From positions 3,410,001-3,474,000 of the forward strand of contig NZ_JBBOBR010000001.1 in NCBI RefSeq assembly GCF_038002165.1: a stretch of 64,000 nt of DNA, read 5' to 3'. The DNA comes from Cytobacillus sp. FSL H8-0458 (lineage in GTDB: Bacteria > Bacillota > Bacilli > Bacillales > Cytobacillaceae). Under the pieces are notes generated by a model. It was not told the origin of the DNA. It saw nothing but the letters and a program-made list of their open reading frames with translations, and made no database searches. Position numbers and translations under genes: made by a program. Shown piece after piece: positions 16,868 through 25,534 of the stretch; the stretch's first letter is position 1; every line of letters begins with the position of its first letter.

Positions 16868-18076
16868 TTAAACAGCTGATTCTACCTTAAACATTCCATC
16901 CATCTTCCTGACAATCTCTTTTCCAATTTCTATGGAAGCCGTCGCGGCCGGGGATGGTGCATTTAAAACATGGATAGAGCGTTTGCCCGGCACAATGAAA
17001 AAGTCATCGACTAATGAGCCATCATCCTTCAGGGCCTGCGCTCTGACACCGGCCGGTCCGGGAACAATGTCATCCTTCTGAATGTCCGGCATTAGCTTCT
17101 GAACATTTTTCATGAAGAGCTCCTTGGATGCTGAGCGGATCATTTCTTCCACTCCTTCTTTCATATATTTCTTTGCGAGCTTCCAGAAGCCTTTATAAGC
17201 CATAACCTCCATCAGGTCTGCCACATTCAGATCAGTCTTTTTATAGCCCTCCCTTTTAAAGCTTAGAACGGCATTTGGACCCACATCAATGGCTCCGTTA
17301 ATCATACGGGTAAAATGGACTCCAAGGAACGGGAAGTTCGGATTGGGCACAGGATAAATCAGATTTTTGACGAGGCTGCTTTTTTCCGGCTTGAGCATGA
17401 AATACTCGCCTCTGAATGGCACAATTTTGACATCTGTTTTCAATCCGGCAAGCTTCGCAATCCGGTCTGACTGCAGGCCTCCGCAGTTTACATAGTAAGC
17501 TCCCCTTACCTCTCCCCGGCTGGTCTTGACGATTACTTCCTGAGCATTTTCATCAATCGCCAGAACTTTATGATTCAGAAGGATGTCCCCGCCTTTTGCT
17601 GTAATGATCTCGGCCATTTTTACTGAAACCTGCTTATAGTTGACAATGCCGGCCATTGGCACGTGGATGGCCTTTTTTCCATTTACATGCGGCTCGATTT
17701 CATGGAGCTCCACCTGGTCAATCATTCGGATTGCAAGGCCGTTATCCAGCCCGCGCTGAAATAAATCGTCCAAAAGCGGCAGCTCGAAATCTTCGCTCGC
17801 GACAATGACTTTCCCGCAGATATCCACTTCAAGCCCCTGCTTCCGGCAAAATTCCGTCATGGATTCGCTGCCTTTTTTGGCAAGTCGGGCTTTATAGCTT
17901 CCAGGCTTATAATAGATTCCGGAATGGATGACTCCGCTGTTATGGCCTGTCTGATGGGCCGCCACATGGCTTTCTTTTTCCAGGATAGCCACTTTTGCAG
18001 ATGGAAACCGGTTCAGCAGCTCCATTCCTGTTGACAGGCCGACAATCCCCCCGCCAATAATGATGTAATCATACAT
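16868..18076 (-). CDS. lhgO: L-2-hydroxyglutarate oxidase
   Basis: 402-residue FAD-dependent oxidase of the DAO superfamily. The Rossmann FAD motif IIIGGGIVGLSTG starts at residue 6. The stretches HQTGHNSGVIHSGIYYKPGS and VPVPNPNFPFLGVHFTRMINGAIDVGPNAVLSF-like residues (PVPNPNFPFLGVHFTR) are typical of LhgO. The enzyme turns L-2-hydroxyglutarate into 2-oxoglutarate at the membrane, passing electrons to quinone. It is the last gene of a six-gene operon with glcF 18 bases upstream. Its presence beside glcD and glcF suggests the operon handles both stereoisomers of a 2-hydroxy acid. Confidence 0.9.
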   Translation of the reverse strand: MYDYIIIGGGIVGLSTGMELLNRFPSAKVAILEKESHVAAHQTGHNSGVIHSGIYYKPGSYKARLAKKGSESMTEFCRKQGLEVDICGKVIVASEDFELPLLDDLFQRGLDNGLAIRMIDQVELHEIEPHVNGKKAIHVPMAGIVNYKQVSVKMAEIITAKGGDILLNHKVLAIDENAQEVIVKTSRGEVRGAYYVNCGGLQSDRIAKLAGLKTDVKIVPFRGEYFMLKPEKSSLVKNLIYPVPNPNFPFLGVHFTRMINGAIDVGPNAVLSFKREGYKKTDLNVADLMEVMAYKGFWKLAKKYMKEGVEEMIRSASKELFMKNVQKLMPDIQKDDIVPGPAGVRAQALKDDGSLVDDFFIVPGKRSIHVLNAPSPAATASIEIGKEIVRKMDGMFKVESAV

Positions 18077-18094
18077 GATCCTCCACCCTTTCTC

Positions 18095-19360
18095 TTATTT
18101 ATGATCAATCCCGCAGGCTTCTGCCAGTAATTCGATGATATGTACCACACGCACCTTCTCTTCAAGCCCCTCGCGTTTGACCCCTAGGCACATCTGCAGA
18201 TGACAGCCAGGGTTGGACGTGACGATGGTATCTGGAGAGATGCTTTGGACATGTTCCATTTTGGCGTCGAGTATTTCCATGGACTCTTCATAGTGAACAA
18301 TATTATAGATTCCTGCCGAGCCGCAGCACATATCCCCTTTCGGAAGCGGAACATATTTAATGCCTGGTATGCTTTCGAGGAGCTGAACGGGATCTTCGGC
18401 CACCTTCTGCACATTTAACAGATGACAGGATGGCTGATAGGTCACAGCACCTGAGAGTTCCCTGCTGAAACTGATTCCGAGTTTGTTCAGTATTACACTT
18501 ACATCCTTATTCTTTTGTGCGAACACCCTGGCACGCTCTGCCCATTCCGGGTCTTCTGCGAGAAGGTGATCATATTCAACGAGCATTGCACCGCAGCCGC
18601 CAATCGCATTAACCACAAAATCATAGTTTCCTTTTTCAAAAGCTGCAATATTTTCCTTTGCCAGTTTCCTGGATGTTCCCGTATCTCCGCTATGGTTCTG
18701 AAGGGCGCCGCAGCAGGTCTGTTCCTTGATTACAGTGACCTCGCAGCCGGCATGCTGAAGCAGCTTGATGCTGAGGTCATTGATTTTGGCAAAAAACACA
18801 TCCATAATGCATCCTGTAAAAAAAGCGACGCGGGCTTTCGGCTTGCTCTCCGGCATGACGATTCCAGATCTCAGCTGCTTATTGGGCATTTCCACAGCGG
18901 GTGTGATTTCTTCAAAAGCGCGCAGCTGTTCGGGAAGAATACCCAGCACTTTGCTTTTGCGTGCAAATGAATCCATGCCCGTTTTTTGATATGCCCGAAG
19001 TGAGGCTCTCATGGCTGCGAGCAGCTTCTTATTCGGCAATGCTTTCTGCAGAGCCATGTTTTCCATGAACGGAGCGGGTGCTTCGGCAACTTTTACTTCA
19101 TTAAATGATTCGAGAATTTTTCCATATTGAACATTGGTTGGACATGCCGTCTCACAGGCGCGGCAGCCAAGACAGAGCTCCATCGAGTCGGTGATTTCAT
19201 TGATGGTTATTTTCCCTTCCGCCGCCATTTGCACAAGATTGATCCGGCCCCTTGGAGAGTGCCTTTCCTTCCCCATAGTGGCGTATGTGGGACAGGCCGG
19301 GAGACAATAGCCGCACTGGACACAATCGAATGTTTCTTTATAGGCGAGCTGGCTAGTCAT
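18095..19360 (-). CDS. glcF: Glycolate/2-hydroxyacid oxidase iron-sulfur subunit
   Basis: 421 residues. Two [4Fe-4S] motifs lie at the N-terminus (Cys13, Cys16, Cys19, Cys23 and the CLGCRACETACP motif about residues 65-75). Two CCG-type cysteine-rich domains follow (TCCGALQN and MCCGSAGIY). This is the layout of GlcF, which takes electrons from the GlcD flavoprotein. It overlaps glcD by 8 bases, so the two are coupled. Paralogues serve glycolate, D-lactate or D-2-hydroxyglutarate dehydrogenases, and the substrate is set by GlcD. Confidence 0.9.
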   Translation of the reverse strand: MTSQLAYKETFDCVQCGYCLPACPTYATMGKERHSPRGRINLVQMAAEGKITINEITDSMELCLGCRACETACPTNVQYGKILESFNEVKVAEAPAPFMENMALQKALPNKKLLAAMRASLRAYQKTGMDSFARKSKVLGILPEQLRAFEEITPAVEMPNKQLRSGIVMPESKPKARVAFFTGCIMDVFFAKINDLSIKLLQHAGCEVTVIKEQTCCGALQNHSGDTGTSRKLAKENIAAFEKGNYDFVVNAIGGCGAMLVEYDHLLAEDPEWAERARVFAQKNKDVSVILNKLGISFSRELSGAVTYQPSCHLLNVQKVAEDPVQLLESIPGIKYVPLPKGDMCCGSAGIYNIVHYEESMEILDAKMEHVQSISPDTIVTSNPGCHLQMCLGVKREGLEEKVRVVHIIELLAEACGIDHK

Positions 19361-20768
19361 GGACTAACACCAGCCTCTGCCCTTTTGTCTCGGGAAAAAT
19401 CTTCCCCGGATTCATTATGTTGTTTGGATCCCAAGCTTTTTTCATTCGTTTCATCATGTCCAGCCCTGCTTCACCAAGCTCCATTTCCATAAACGGTGCC
19501 TTCATAGTCCCGATTCCATGCTCGCCTGAGAGAGTTCCCCCTAATTCAATCGCTGCTGTAAAAATTTCTTCGACCGCTTTTTCCACCCGCTTCATTTCTT
19601 CTTTATCCTGCTTATCTGTAATGATATTTGGATGCAAATTCCCATCACCTGCATGGCCGAATACCACTAAATCAATTTCATATTTTGCTTTGATTTCCTG
19701 AAGCCTTCTGAACATTTCAGGAATCTTGCTTCTTGGAATTGTGGCATCTTCGGAAATTTTCGTCGGCTTTTTCCTGACGATGGCCGGAGAAACGAGTTTT
19801 CTGGCTTTCCATAGGCTTTCAGCAGATTCCTTATCCCTGGCGATGATCGCTTCCCTTGCCCCAACATCCAGGCACACCTTCTTCACCTGCTCGCTTTCTT
19901 CCCTGATAGCGATTGGGTGGCCATCAAGCTCAATCAGGATAATGGCATCCACATCAATTGGAAGACCGATCGGCTGAAACTCTTCCACCGCCTGGATCGA
20001 AGCCTGGTCCATGATTTCCATTTTGGATGGCAGGATGCCGGATGTGAGCACCGCCGAGATGGCTTTTCCAGCATCAATAATGTCATCAAAAATGACCATC
20101 ATTGTCTGGGTTGCCTGCGGTCTTGGAATCAGCTGGAGAGTGGCCTCTGTGATGATGCCAAGTGTCCCTTCCGATCCGACAATCAGCTTTGTCAGGTCAT
20201 AGCCGGTCACATTCTTTACCGTCCTGCCGCCTGTCCGGATAATCTCCCCTTCCGGCGTTACAACCTCCAGCCCCAGCACATAATCTTTTGTTACTCCGTA
20301 CTTTAAACCGCGTGGCCCGCCTGCATTCTCGGCGAGGTTCCCTCCGATTGTGGAAACATGGGAGCTGCTTGGATCTGGCGGATACATCAGCCCATGCCGC
20401 TGTGCTTCACGGTCAATATCAGCTGTAATGACCCCGGGAGATACAATTGCAACGGTATCCTCAGGGTCGATGATCAGCTTTTGGGTCCACCTGGAAAAAT
20501 CAAGCACCATCCCGCCATGGACCGGAAGCGGGCCTCCGCTCAGACTCGTTCCCCTGCCTCTTGGATAGACGGGGATTTTCATTTCATTTGCCAGCTTTAC
20601 AATGCCTGCTGTTTCCTCAGTCGAAACCGGCTGCAGAATGATCTCAGGGATATAGGCTCCAAATGAACCGTCATATGAGTAAGAGACCAGGTCCGCTTTC
20701 TCAAGCAGAATGTGCTTTTCTGATCTCATGATGCTTCTAAGCCGGTCAACAATCTGTTCGGTGATCAC
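19353..20768 (-). CDS. glcD: FAD-linked 2-hydroxyacid dehydrogenase, GlcD family
   Basis: 471 residues with an FAD_binding_4 domain (about 40-210; YPRGRGTSLSGGPLPVHGG and STIGGNLAENAGGPRGLKYG) and a C-terminal FAD-linked oxidase domain holding the VVFGHAGDGNLHPNI and LGGTLSGEHGIGTMK motifs. Family members oxidise glycolate, D-lactate or D-2-hydroxyglutarate. The start is a GTG at 20768 that shares bases with the stop of the GntR gene (GTGA). Given lhgO and the TAXI transporter in the same operon, D-2-hydroxyglutarate is a reasonable candidate substrate, but this is inference. Confidence 0.9.
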   Translation of the reverse strand: MITEQIVDRLRSIMRSEKHILLEKADLVSYSYDGSFGAYIPEIILQPVSTEETAGIVKLANEMKIPVYPRGRGTSLSGGPLPVHGGMVLDFSRWTQKLIIDPEDTVAIVSPGVITADIDREAQRHGLMYPPDPSSSHVSTIGGNLAENAGGPRGLKYGVTKDYVLGLEVVTPEGEIIRTGGRTVKNVTGYDLTKLIVGSEGTLGIITEATLQLIPRPQATQTMMVIFDDIIDAGKAISAVLTSGILPSKMEIMDQASIQAVEEFQPIGLPIDVDAIILIELDGHPIAIREESEQVKKVCLDVGAREAIIARDKESAESLWKARKLVSPAIVRKKPTKISEDATIPRSKIPEMFRRLQEIKAKYEIDLVVFGHAGDGNLHPNIITDKQDKEEMKRVEKAVEEIFTAAIELGGTLSGEHGIGTMKAPFMEMELGEAGLDMMKRMKKAWDPNNIMNPGKIFPETKGQRLVLVHD

Positions 20769-21484
20769 AATAGCACCTTCTTTCCTTCCCCTTCATTCAC
20801 TTTTAGCTTCTTCGTCACATTTTCAAGATGGACTTGCATCGCCTTTGCTGCTTTTCCTTCATCCTGTTCTTTAATAGCCGTAAAAATGGTCATATGCTCC
20901 CGAAAAACCTGTTCACGCTTTGCCGGAAGACCGACGTTTTTCTGGAGGGAAAAGGCAATCGCTTTCCGATACAGATCATCGATATTTTCCATAACCTGGA
21001 TCATGAAACGATTTTTCGTCGCAGTAATCAGGTGTTTATGAAAATTAACATCTGCCTGATCACCTACCGCATCGGGATTAGACAATGTGATTTCAAATTG
21101 ATCGAGGGCTCCCTTTATTTTTTCCAGGTCATCCTCATCACGACGCAAGGCAGCAATTGCTGCTGCCTGGGTCTCCATAATCATCCGCATTTCCAGAAGC
21201 TCAAAAACCTGTTCCACGGGAATATATTCAATTGCTAACGAACCAAGCATGTCTGCCATATTTATTTCCTTGACAAAGCTGCGGCCGCCCTGCCTGGATT
21301 CAATAATTCCGCTGGCAGATAAGACACTCAATGCTTCTCGAACAGGCGCACGGCTGACGCCAAACAGCTTGGCCAGTTCATTCTCGGATGGCATCGGCTC
21401 ATTCGCCGGGAACTTGCCACCCTTTATCATTTCCTTCAGCTGATCCAATACTTGTGCCGAGATTTTTTTTCGTTCGATTTTCAT
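20765..21484 (-). CDS. FadR/GntR-family transcriptional regulator
   Basis: 239 residues: an N-terminal winged helix (about 5-75, NELAKLFGVSRAPVREALSVLSASGIIESRQGGRSFV) and a C-terminal all-helical FCD ligand domain (about 90-230). FCD regulators bind hydroxy acids such as lactate or glycolate through a metal and leave a TNGTNNNACNA-like palindrome. A matching palindrome, CTTGTA-T-TACAAG, overlaps the operon promoter at 24534-24546. AAGGAG precedes the ATG. It lies inside the operon between the transporter and the enzymes, which fits autoregulation. Confidence 0.9.
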   Translation of the reverse strand: MKIERKKISAQVLDQLKEMIKGGKFPANEPMPSENELAKLFGVSRAPVREALSVLSASGIIESRQGGRSFVKEINMADMLGSLAIEYIPVEQVFELLEMRMIMETQAAAIAALRRDEDDLEKIKGALDQFEITLSNPDAVGDQADVNFHKHLITATKNRFMIQVMENIDDLYRKAIAFSLQKNVGLPAKREQVFREHMTIFTAIKEQDEGKAAKAMQVHLENVTKKLKVNEGEGKKVLL

Positions 21485-21497
21485 TGATGCCAGCTCC

Positions 21498-23462
21498 TTA
21501 AATGGTGATTTCGACTGAACTGCTTTTCTTTACTCTAATGATATGGAAGAGAATCGCGAACACGCAAAGACCGAGTCCGGCAATATCCGTGATCATGCCT
21601 GGCTTAATCAGCATTAAAGCTCCGGCAAACATTAGGACTCTTTCAACAATCGTCAGCTTGGCATTCAGGTAGTTTCCAAGTGAACTTGCCAGTGCGTAAA
21701 TGCCCAGCGTGCTTGTGATGACCACAAGCGCGACTGATAAAATGGATATCGTTTCTCCCTCTGCTGCCTGAAGCAGAATGATAGGATTATAGGCTATCAT
21801 GAATGGGATGATAAAGCCCGGAAGTGAGATTCTAAGCGCTTCCCATGATGTCTGCATCGCATTGGCTCCGGCCAGTCCCGCTGCAGTATAAGATGCCAAT
21901 GCCACAGGCGGCGTAATGTTGGACAATGCACCAAACCAGAACACAAAGAAGTGTGCCGCAATCGGGTTAACGCCCGCTTCCACAAGGGCTGGAGCAGCTG
22001 TAACCGCAACAACGATGTAAAGTGCTGTGGATGGAAGCCCCATGCTTAAAACGATGCAAGTAAGCATAACGACGATTAAAATCAGCCAAAGCTGACCGCC
22101 GGTTAATTCGACAATATTATAAGCTAATGTAGATCCAATTCCCGTCATAGTAACAACGCAAATGATGATTCCAATGGCGGCGCAGGCAATCCCGACTTGA
22201 ATCGTCCCTCTTCCGCCTTCGATAAATGCCTCAATTGTTTTAGAAATAGTGATTCTTGATGATTTATCCTTTGCCAGCCAGCTCGCAATGATGACTGCGC
22301 CGATTCCGGCAAATCCGGCAAAAAGGGCTGTTTTTCCCATTAAAAGTGTTGTGATAACGACGATAATCGGGATAAGGAGAACCCCGCGTTCCTTCAGGAT
22401 TTGGACTACATCCGGAATATTCTCTTTGCTGATGCCTTTTAATCCAAGCTTTTTCGCCTCGATGTCGATGGCAAAAATCAGCGCGATATAATAGAAGAAG
22501 CTTGGTATAATGGCTGCCAGGATAACAGTAGTATAAGAGATTCCAAGGAATCCGGCCATGATGAAGGCCGCAGCACCCATAATCGGCGGCATTATCATAC
22601 CGCCAGTTGAAGCAGCTGCTTCTACGGCACCGGCAAACTTAGGCTTAAGACCAATGGATTTCATTAAGGGAATTGTAAACGCTCCTGTTGTGGCAACGTT
22701 AGCCACTGCACTTCCGCTCAACGATCCTGTCAGTGCACTGGAGATGACCGCAACCTGAGCCGGGCCTCCGCGCTTTCTTCCTGCAATGGCAAGGGCAAGA
22801 TCATTGAATAGCTGGGTAGCGCCGCTGACAGACAGGAATGCCCCAAACAGGACGAACATGACGATAAACGTGGAAGCCGTTGAAAGCGTTAATCCCAGTA
22901 CACCCTCAGTTGTCATATAAAGACGGTACAGAAGGCGTTCCAGTGAAAAGCCGGCATGTCCGAATATCCACGGGAAGTATGTGCCAAAAAGGGCATATAC
23001 AATAGCGCCTCCGCACAGGATCGGAATAAAGATACCAACTGCGCGTCTTGAAGCTTCGAGCAGAACGATGATCGTTATAGCTCCAAAGATATAATCAATC
23101 ATAATCGGCTGGGAGCTCCGGTCCACATGTATTGTTGTGTAATTCAGAAGCAGGTAGCCAAGGCCTGCAAGGGCAAGGGCCGCAAATAAGTAGTCAGGTA
23201 AAGTAAACCTCTTTTGATTGGACGATTTGCCGGCGGGATAGTACAAAAAAGTCATCACCAGCAGGATGCCCAAGAAGATCAGGTTTCTGTAGATCTCTTG
23301 AATATTGGATAATCCATTGGAATAAATGGCAAAAGCAGAAAACAGTACAGCAATGGCGGCAGCAGTTTTTTTGTATGGCCCCTCAAGCAGGCGCATACCT
23401 CCGCCTGCTTCTTTATCCAAATCAATGGGCTGTACAATGGGTTCGCTTGATTTTGTCATCAT
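21498..23462 (-). CDS. TRAP transporter fused permease (DctQ-DctM), TAXI type
   Basis: 654-residue fused permease: the small DctQ-like part (first four spans, to about residue 135) joined to the large DctM-like part with the signatures GSLSGSAVANVATTGAFTIPLMKSIG and STGGMIMPPIMGAAAFIM. Fused permeases pair with TAXI-type binding proteins. Two in-frame ATGs lie next to each other at 23462 and 23459; the second has slightly better spacing to GGAGGG. It follows the TAXI gene by 10 bases. It uses the sodium gradient to import the ligand caught by the TAXI protein. Confidence 0.92.
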   Translation of the reverse strand: MMTKSSEPIVQPIDLDKEAGGGMRLLEGPYKKTAAAIAVLFSAFAIYSNGLSNIQEIYRNLIFLGILLVMTFLYYPAGKSSNQKRFTLPDYLFAALALAGLGYLLLNYTTIHVDRSSQPIMIDYIFGAITIIVLLEASRRAVGIFIPILCGGAIVYALFGTYFPWIFGHAGFSLERLLYRLYMTTEGVLGLTLSTASTFIVMFVLFGAFLSVSGATQLFNDLALAIAGRKRGGPAQVAVISSALTGSLSGSAVANVATTGAFTIPLMKSIGLKPKFAGAVEAAASTGGMIMPPIMGAAAFIMAGFLGISYTTVILAAIIPSFFYYIALIFAIDIEAKKLGLKGISKENIPDVVQILKERGVLLIPIIVVITTLLMGKTALFAGFAGIGAVIIASWLAKDKSSRITISKTIEAFIEGGRGTIQVGIACAAIGIIICVVTMTGIGSTLAYNIVELTGGQLWLILIVVMLTCIVLSMGLPSTALYIVVAVTAAPALVEAGVNPIAAHFFVFWFGALSNITPPVALASYTAAGLAGANAMQTSWEALRISLPGFIIPFMIAYNPIILLQAAEGETISILSVALVVITSTLGIYALASSLGNYLNAKLTIVERVLMFAGALMLIKPGMITDIAGLGLCVFAILFHIIRVKKSSSVEITI

Positions 23463-23472
23463 GTTCCCTCCT

Positions 23473-24489
23473 TTATTTTGCTTCCGGTGGAATTAGATTT
23501 TCAGGTATATCCAGACCAGCTTCTTTGAAATATCTGTAGGCTCCTGCATGCAATGGCACAGATACACCATCAAGGGCCGTTTCCAGAGTCATTTCCTTGG
23601 CAGAGCTATGAACCTCATACATTTCATCAAGATTCTCATAAAGCGTTTTAGTTAAAATATAGATTGTTTCTTCATCCATTTGTTTCGTTGTGGATAAAAG
23701 GTTCGGCTGGGCAATGGTGTTGATATCTTCGTCAATTCGAGGATAAGTGCCTCCAGGAATCACATAGCGGTACCAGCTGTCAGATATTACATTAATGGCA
23801 TCCAGCTGCTCATCGGTTACTTCCAAAATCGAGGCTTTCACATTACTTGCATACATATCTGTTACAGCGGAAATCGGGATTCCTGCCGGAAGCGATCCTC
23901 CGTCCAATCTCCCGTCACGCATTGCTGAAACCGTGTCACTGTAACCCAGATACTCAGGAGAAATATCTTTTTTCGTAAGACCAAGGCCATCCATCATCAC
24001 GACTGTGGATTGCTCCGTGCCGCTTGCCTGCGGCCCTACTGAAAAGCGGGTTCCTTTTATATCGTCAATCGTCCCGCTTTTGATGTCACTGTTCATCAGC
24101 ACGAAATGCTCCACATTTGGCCAGAGCATGGAAATCGTGCGGAGATCCTCGTATCGCTTCCCTTCAAAGGAGTCGTCTCCGGCATAAGCCTGAGAAGATA
24201 TTAATCCCTGAAGAATTGCAAGCTGTGCTTCCCCTTCACGCAGAAGTTCAATATTTTCAATAGATCCGGCAGAGGACTGTCCGCTTGCCTGGATTTTTTC
24301 ACCCTTTAAATGACTGCTCCAGATGTTAGCCATTCCAACTCCTATCGGGTAATATGTACCTCCGGTTGAAGCGGTCGCAACGGAGACGAATTTTTTATCC
24401 TCATTCTCGGCCGCTGTCCTCACGCCCACAATGGCAATAAAGACAAGTGCCAGGACCGATATGATAATCTTCCACTTCTTTTGAATCAT
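23473..24489 (-). CDS. TAXI-family TRAP substrate-binding protein
   Basis: 338 residues with a hydrophobic N-terminal export signal (about 5-24) without a lipobox cysteine. The TAXI signature VATASTGGTYYPIGVGMANIW follows near residue 37. AAAGGAGG precedes the ATG at 24489; an upstream start at 24507 is less likely. This is the first gene of the operon and the determinant of transport specificity. Studied TAXI proteins bind glutamate or 2-oxoglutarate-like acids (recalled, not verified here), which would suit a 2-hydroxyglutarate operon. Confidence 0.9.
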   Translation of the reverse strand: MIQKKWKIIISVLALVFIAIVGVRTAAENEDKKFVSVATASTGGTYYPIGVGMANIWSSHLKGEKIQASGQSSAGSIENIELLREGEAQLAILQGLISSQAYAGDDSFEGKRYEDLRTISMLWPNVEHFVLMNSDIKSGTIDDIKGTRFSVGPQASGTEQSTVVMMDGLGLTKKDISPEYLGYSDTVSAMRDGRLDGGSLPAGIPISAVTDMYASNVKASILEVTDEQLDAINVISDSWYRYVIPGGTYPRIDEDINTIAQPNLLSTTKQMDEETIYILTKTLYENLDEMYEVHSSAKEMTLETALDGVSVPLHAGAYRYFKEAGLDIPENLIPPEAK

Positions 24490-24514
24490 AAAATCCTCCC
24501 TTTCCAAGTAATTA

Positions 24515-24528
24515 TGTAAGCGCTTTTT
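24515..24528. promoter_or_regulatory. cre-like site in the 2-hydroxyacid operon leader
   Basis: TGTAAGCGCTTTTT matches the CcpA consensus at 12 of 14 positions, missing only the terminal CA. It lies between the predicted transcription start and the ribosome binding site, a position typical of roadblock repression. Confidence 0.5.
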
Positions 24529-24533
24529 CCAAA

Positions 24534-24574
24534 CTTGTATTACAAGTATACAAGATTACATGTTTTGAATTCAA
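24534..24574 (-). promoter_or_regulatory. Promoter and GntR-type operator of the TAXI-lhgO operon
   Basis: On the minus strand a -35 box TTGAAT (plus 24569-24574) and a -10 box TATACT (plus 24545-24550) are 18 bp apart. A perfect 13-bp palindrome CTTGTATTACAAG at 24534-24546 and an overlapping second half (to 24554) cover the -10 region and the start point. The shape agrees with FCD-family GntR operators, and the only such regulator nearby is inside this operon. Confidence 0.6.
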
Positions 24575-24748
24575 TTAAAATTCTGATTTTTCTTTTTGTT
24601 TTGTGGAATTGTATGCTAGATTCCTTGAGAATACAGGGGTTTCTGAATTGAAAATAGGAAAATTTACCTTGTGGGGATTTAAAAGGTTATTCTATTTAAA
24701 TTAGACTGGGCTGGGGGGCTGGCGCTTTCTTTATTTAAAGCGTGATGG

Positions 24749-24956
24749 GGTTCGGACTCTGGGTGCCCGGGTTCGGCTTTCCCTGTCCGAAGTTGGGCCG
24801 GGTTCGGACTCTGGGTGCTCGATTTCGGCTTTCTCTGTCCGAAGTTGGGCCGGGTTCGGACTCTAGGTGCCCGGGTTCGACTTTTTCTGTCCGAAGTTGG
24901 GCCGGGTTCGGACTCAAACGCCCCGATTTCTTCTACTCTGTCTGAAGTGCCATCAG
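24749..24956. repeat. 52-bp tandem repeat array 1 (four units)
   Basis: GGTTCGGACTC-type starts at 24749, 24801, 24853 and 24905 give an exact period of 52 bp. Each unit ends with TGTCCGAAGTTGG. GTCCGAA and the next TTCGGAC can pair as a 7-bp stem. The array sits between the 5' end of the TAXI operon and an acetyltransferase gene. The stretch 24575-24748 before it holds nothing I can identify. Confidence 0.9.
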
Positions 24957-24974
24957 GGTTTAGACTGCTCCCTC

Positions 24975-25016
24975 TAAAAAAAGGCCATTCCCCTTGTTTT
25001 AAAGGGAATGACCTTT
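24975..25016 (-). terminator. Intrinsic terminator after GNAT gene
   Basis: Read on the minus strand, AAAGGTCATTCCC pairs with GGGAATGGCCTTT across a short loop and is followed by a T-run (the A-run at 24976-24982). Confidence 0.8.
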
Positions 25017-25019
25017 CTG

Positions 25020-25517
25020 TTATAGCAGCTTGCCCATATAGTATTCATCCACAAATTGGCCGTTTATCATAAGCGAGTGTTTTTTGGTGCCTTCGATCTG
25101 GAATCCAGCCTTTTTGTAGAGGGTGACACCGGCCTGATTATGGATAACTGTTGTAAGCTCCAGCCTGTGGATATTGTGTTCACGCGCCCAGCGGTCCAGT
25201 TCCTCAAACAGCATAGTGCCGATGCCCCGTCCTCTGTGTTCCCTGAGAATGCCTGCAACGAGATAGGCTGAGTGCCGGTTTCTCTTTGCTGCACCGCCAA
25301 TCACCATTAAGAAGCCGATCAATCTATTATTCTGTTCCGCTACAATTATGGTTGAATGATTTTCTTTTTGGACGGTCTCGATTCTTTTACGCTGCGCCTC
25401 AGCTGACGTCTGCCTTTCACCTGGCTCAAATAGCATGTAGTCTGATTCGTTTTCTACTTGGGTAATTAGATTTGCCAGGGACTGGGCGTCTGTTGGGGTA
25501 ATGTGGCGGATAATCAT
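25020..25517 (-). CDS. GNAT family N-acetyltransferase
   Basis: 165 residues. The acetyl-CoA motif REHRGRGIGTMLFEELDRWAREH and the following HRLELTTVIHNQAGVTLYKKAGFQIEG are close to the consensus of RimI-like and phosphinothricin-type acetyltransferases. AAAAGGAG precedes the ATG. The natural substrate is not evident. It is upstream of a terminator and follows the M20 gene by 17 bases on the same strand, so it may be the last gene of that operon. Confidence 0.85.
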   Translation of the reverse strand: MIIRHITPTDAQSLANLITQVENESDYMLFEPGERQTSAEAQRKRIETVQKENHSTIIVAEQNNRLIGFLMVIGGAAKRNRHSAYLVAGILREHRGRGIGTMLFEELDRWAREHNIHRLELTTVIHNQAGVTLYKKAGFQIEGTKKHSLMINGQFVDEYYMGKLL

Positions 25518-25534
25518 GAAGACTGCTCCTTTTT

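Noticed and set aside
18515..19492. Plus-strand frames opposite glcF
   Set aside because: Antisense frames of a GC-moderate real gene; no start signal and no family features.
24735..24917. Open frame on the minus strand with repeated SEPGP/TSDRESRN-like residues
   Set aside because: It falls wholly within the 52-bp tandem array and its residues simply echo the repeat. No ribosome binding site or conservation signal. Similar false frames lie at 51507-51919 and 59883-60083.
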